Source: Fremontodendron californicum
Lineage: Eukaryota > Streptophyta > Magnoliopsida > Malvales > Malvaceae
DNA: 64,000 nucleotides
Reading direction: 5' to 3'
Assembly: GCA_030761205.1 (NCBI GenBank)
Contig: JAULJL010000028.1
Location: 21,441,001 to 21,505,000, forward strand
This document shows positions 60,429-64,000 of the stretch, in pieces; positions within the stretch are counted from its first letter, which is position 1, and each line of letters opens with the position of its first letter. The notes under the pieces are model-generated. The model searched no databases. It was not told where the DNA came from and saw only the letters and a list, made by a program, of their open reading frames with translations. The position numbers and the translations under genes were made by a program.

Positions 60429-63400
60429 TCAAAATGCAAATTTCAAGTCCGATAGGTCATCCATTGGTATTTCTAAACCTATTGAATCATGGTCTTGCAA
60501 GCCATCCTCATCAAAGTTTAGCCAAGAACTCAGATCTTGAGGACCACTAATGTCATTAGAAACACCCAATTCTTCCATTGTATCTAACTCATTTAGTTGC
60601 AAGTTTGCAAAATCAATCGGTTCATCTGCTTCTTTTGATGAATTCTGACGAATGTTGCTCGGAGAAGATGATCTCGCTTCTCTTTCAGTCATCTTGCCAG
60701 AATTAGCCAAAGGAGGTAGCAATGGCTCTTTAAGTCTGCCTTTGAATCCATTTCCTGAAGTTGATAAATGATTACTCTTTTGCTTGGGCTTCGATTTCGT
60801 TCTCCTGTCACCCTTGGAACCGTCCACGGATGTCCGACCGGCCCCAGATACCGAACTCGTATTTCTTAAATTGTCTCGGCTTTGCTCCCTCTCCATTTCA
60901 CTTCTATTTCCCCTTACTCCTCCAGCAATGCCATCGAGAGTCGGTGTTACCCTAGAAGAAGCACTACCAACAACATCATCGATCAGTACTTCCCTCTTCC
61001 GCCCTTTGTTCGACATAGATCCATACTTCGAAACAGCATGCTCCGATGAGTGAACAGCCGGAAGAGCGTCCGAAGAATCGTACCTCTCAAAAGTACTACA
61101 AACAGCACCTGAGGCAGAAGTGAAATGAACATCAATAAGCTTCACAAAAATTAAATGAGACATTAGACGTATTCCCCGGCTCAAAAAGCTGGGTTTTGAA
61201 CCCCTTCGGTCCTTCCCCATATTAATAATTTAAATAAAAAGACATGATAAATCTTTTTCTTATCATTTACTTTCTAAATTTTCCTACCTTTAAAAAAATA
61301 ATGCTCTCAATGCCTAAATAAAATCCAAAATGCATAACCTCGTATAGTATATTATAGGGACATAATGCCATCACAAGAAGAGAAAGTGAAATTTAGATCT
61401 ATATTGCTCCTCTCTTCATTTTTCTTGAAGTACCCGTATCCGACACCCATATTCGACACTCGTATCCGACGCATATCTGGACATGGATATGGAGATATAA
61501 TCCCTCATAATCTTCCAAATATATGAAAAAACTTGAAATAAATTGAACATATCCGTATCGGACATATACCCATATCTAGACCTGTCAAAGGGCCGACTAT
61601 CCGCCCAAGCTCGAAAGCCCGTCCGATATTTGGAAGGGTTTGGACAAAAATATTAAACCCAAAAAATGAACTTGGGCAAAAAATTAGACCCGTTTTAAAA
61701 ATGGGTCGGGTCTTAATTTCAATTTTCAAAGCCCGAGCCCGGCCCAACCCATTTTCTAATTAAATAATATATTATTTTTATTATTATATATATTATGTAG
61801 TTTATGTCGTATAAAGATTAAGTATATATAATATTATATTATAAACATTAAAAAAATTATTAAATTGTCCATGTTTAACAACTTAATAAAAAAAATAATA
61901 ATAATAATATGAGCGAACCTAAACGGGTTTAGGCTACAAATATAGGCGAAATTGGACAAAATTTGAGACCCATTTTTGAGCTGGGCCGAACTTGGGCAAG
62001 CATATATGGTGTTGATACCATGAATAACACCTCTACCCATATCCGACACTCACACCTGAATCATATCCGATACTCACACCCGAATCTGAGTAACATAAAT
62101 TTAGATGGCATATACCTGAGCCCCTGGCTTCTGCTTGATGGTTGGATGTTTCATTACAAGTATTACTAGCAGTTCCAGAGCCAATACATTCAACAGATTT
62201 TGTTTCATTGCTGCATGGAGGTACAGAAAACATGACATCTTGCAACGCAGGTTCGTTAAAGCAACTACTGCCTGTCTGTTCAAATTTTCGACATCTATCA
62301 AGGGTTCGCTTGACAAAACCCAATGCAGCTTGTCTCGAAACCTTACGAACTGCACTTTTTGATGAATTACTCCCACGACAAGCCTGCATAAATTGTTTGT
62401 AGAAAATTAATTATACTAAACTAAACACCTTGCTCCAAATCACTTCAGTTACAAAATAATAAACCATTCAACAGCACAGTATCAACAATAAAGTAACTGT
62501 CAAAGGGATTCCCTGACTGTAAATTCCTATGTTGCTCCGATTCTTCATTTTTCTTAAAATACCCGTGTCTGACACTCGTGTCCGACGCATATCCGGACAT
62601 GGATATGGAGATATGATCCTCCAAGGACTCTCCAAATACATGAAAATCTTTGAAAAAATTAAACATACCCGTGTCCGACACTCACACCCGAATCCGAGTA
62701 ACATAGGTAAATTCACCAATAACTCGCCAACACCAGACTAATATGCATGGACTTCACCAAGGAAAAGTTCTTGTATGCCATGCAATTTTCCACTTAACAC
62801 ATGCATAATTGCAATCACACAGGCGAAAGTGTCACAAATCTTTTACTATCCAAAGCCATAATATTTCCATTATCATGAAGATTTAGTATATATATACTAT
62901 GTTGCTCCGACTTTTTATTTTTCTTGAAATACCAGTCCGGCACCCGTGTCTAACACATATCCAGACATGAATATGGAGATATGATCGGCCAAGGACCCTC
63001 CAAATACATGAAAATCTTGAAAAAAATTAAAAATACCCGTATCGGACATATATCTGTATCCGACACTCACCCCCGAATCCGAGTAACATAGTATATATAT
63101 ATAAGTAACCGGTCTGCGGAAGTGGGTCAAAGATCAATGAGTTCAGCTAGTTAGCTGCCAGTTCATGTGATCTGCTGAATACCAACATCAGCCCGATGTT
63201 ATAATTATAATATTATTTAAAAAAATTAAAAACAAACTTAAAGGAAATAAGAATATTATAAGCAATAATTAAAGAATGGGTAAACCACTTTCTCCCAATT
63301 TTGTTGTTTTAACACTCAGGATTAAGAGCCAACCAGCCAGATAGGCACTAGCTCTAGTTCTTTATTTAGTCAGTCCACTCTTGTCTTTAGAACGCTGGCA

Positions 63401-63995
63401 TTATAGTAGTCAATATAAAGACTCTTCACACTAATCAAATGTACCATGATTACTAAGAAGGTATGCATATTCCCTTAGAAAACCACATATCATCATATTT
63501 CCCCATTGACCATAAGACAAAGAATTAAGCCTAAACGGCTTAAGTCTATGTTACTCCGATTCTTCATTTTTCTTGAAGTATCAGTGCCCGACACCCTTAT
63601 CCGACGCATATTCGGACATGAGTATGGGAATATGATCCTCCAAATACATGAAAATCTTGAAAAAAAAATGAACATACCCGTGTCGGACACATACCCATGT
63701 CCGACACTCACACCCGAGTCCGAGTAACATAGGCTTAAGTTAATAATTAGAAACAATAATTGCACCAGGAATCTGAGAATTACCAAACGTTTTTTGTCAG
63801 CCATTTGTATTAATTGGTCCATTGCAACATGCTCGATGTTCCTGCAGATTAAACCACATTATTATAGTTGAAGCACTATTCATATGGTTATTAACAACAC
63901 TAGAAGATCAACTGTTTATCCTACCTTCTGTCTACTTCTCTCCCATTCTGAATGGCTTTATCAATCTTCCCCAACTTTTTCTTCTTTTTCTGAAT
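60429..63995 (-). CDS. Uncharacterised plant protein, C-terminal part (At4g29790/At2g19390-like)
   Basis: Four 3' exons on the minus strand: 63995-63925, 63841-63784, 62383-62116 and 61108-60429. The gene continues past the window edge. They join in frame. Stretches are KKKKKLGKIDKAIQNG, VAMDQLIQMADKKRL, QAALGFVKRTLDRCRKFEQT and EPALQDVMFSVPP. A basic, Ser-rich region follows, and then a conserved acidic end DLSSWLNFDEDGLQDHD and EIPMDDLSDLKFAF. No catalytic domain is visible. The basic Ser/Arg/Lys-rich middle suggests a nuclear protein. I recall similar C-termini in Arabidopsis proteins of unknown function; the locus names are from memory. The intron between the last two exons holds a nested transposon. 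Confidence 0.8.
61399..62098 (-). mobile_element. MITE-A copy split by a MULE-A element
   Basis: Outer flanks are a perfect ATTTAGAT duplication. The element is interrupted at 61576 by a 458-bp insertion and resumes at 62034. Joined, the two halves make one ordinary minus-oriented copy. Confidence 0.93.
61576..62033 (-). mobile_element. MULE-A type MITE nested inside MITE-A
   Basis: Flanked by a perfect 9-bp duplication TACCCATAT (61567-61575 and 62034-62042) made from MITE-A sequence. Ends CTAGACCTGTCAAAGG and, reverse-complemented, GAGGTGTTATTCATGG match the family at 55387-55928. Confidence 0.93.
62527..62706 (-). mobile_element. MITE-A copy in an intron of the 3' gene
   Basis: Perfect GTAAATTC duplication. 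Left end CTATGTTGCTCCGATTC, right end CCGAGTAACATAG. Confidence 0.96.
62897..63091 (-). mobile_element. MITE-A copy in an intron of the 3' gene
   Basis: Left end CTATGTTGCTCCGAC, right end CCGAGTAACATAG. The flanks are TATATATA on both sides, which is low-complexity and therefore weaker evidence. Confidence 0.92.
63546..63732 (-). mobile_element. MITE-A copy in an intron of the 3' gene
   Basis: Perfect GCTTAAGT duplication. It ends 51 bp from the 5' splice site at 63783. Confidence 0.96.
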
Positions 63996-64000
63996 CTAGA

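Noticed and set aside
16867..63732. MITE-A as a SINE, CRISPR-like array or regulatory repeat system
   Set aside because: Copies have inverted ends and 8-bp target duplications, no poly-A tail or polymerase III boxes, no constant spacing, and clean empty sites in the tandem duplication. They are DNA transposon derivatives.
17314..63822. Many 60-100-codon open frames with similar products such as LLGLGCECRTRVC or SDTGVRHGYFKKNEESEQ
   Set aside because: All lie inside MITE-A copies on either strand. They are translations of the same transposon sequence, are broken in different copies, and have no start or promoter context.

Overview
This is nuclear DNA from a eudicot plant. It is A+T-rich, has intron-containing plant-type genes, a plant tRNA-Tyr with an intron, and many copies of plant transposon families. 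The plant genes are a plastid FtsZ2 division protein, a root-type ferredoxin, a BIC-type cryptochrome inhibitor, a TGA-class bZIP and ribosomal protein L10a. I cannot place the species more precisely.

Layout. 1-305 is internal sequence, and 306-4789 the roughly 4.5-kb LTR, of an Ogre/Tat-like Ty3 element on the minus strand. 4790-16237 has no gene I can support and holds small AT-rich repeats. 16238-16690 (-) is ferredoxin FD3. Behind it a direct tandem duplication (about 18735-20610 and 20611-23148) carries two candidate leader exons. 23295-23381 (-) is tRNA-Tyr. 26489-29360 (-) is RPL10a in five coding exons. 29747-30412 is a Mutator-type MITE. 31229-33002 is a copia-type element whose two LTRs face each other. 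35387-35860 (-) is a BIC-like gene. 37821-43535 (-) is FtsZ2 in seven exons. 44718-49560 is repeats only. 49994-59173 (+) is a TGA9-like bZIP gene in twelve exons. 60429 to the window end (-) is the 3' part of an uncharacterised plant gene.

The most striking feature is one family of short elements of about 150-200 bp, called MITE-A here. Its ends are close to CTATGTTACTCGGACTC and it makes 8-bp target duplications. I count 27 copies plus three remnants. Every one of the six FtsZ2 introns holds at least one, eleven in all, while the 9-kb TGA9 gene has none. The tandem duplication gives matched empty and filled sites for four transposon insertions, which proves the element ends and the 8-bp duplication directly.

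The genes are not an operon or pathway. Two are plastid genes (FD3, FtsZ2), one acts in blue-light signalling (BIC), one in transcription (TGA9) and one in translation (RPL10a). Two introns, in RPL10a and FtsZ2, appear to use GC-AG splice sites. Exon limits were worked out by hand from reading frame, splice consensus and remembered family sequences. They have not been checked against transcripts.
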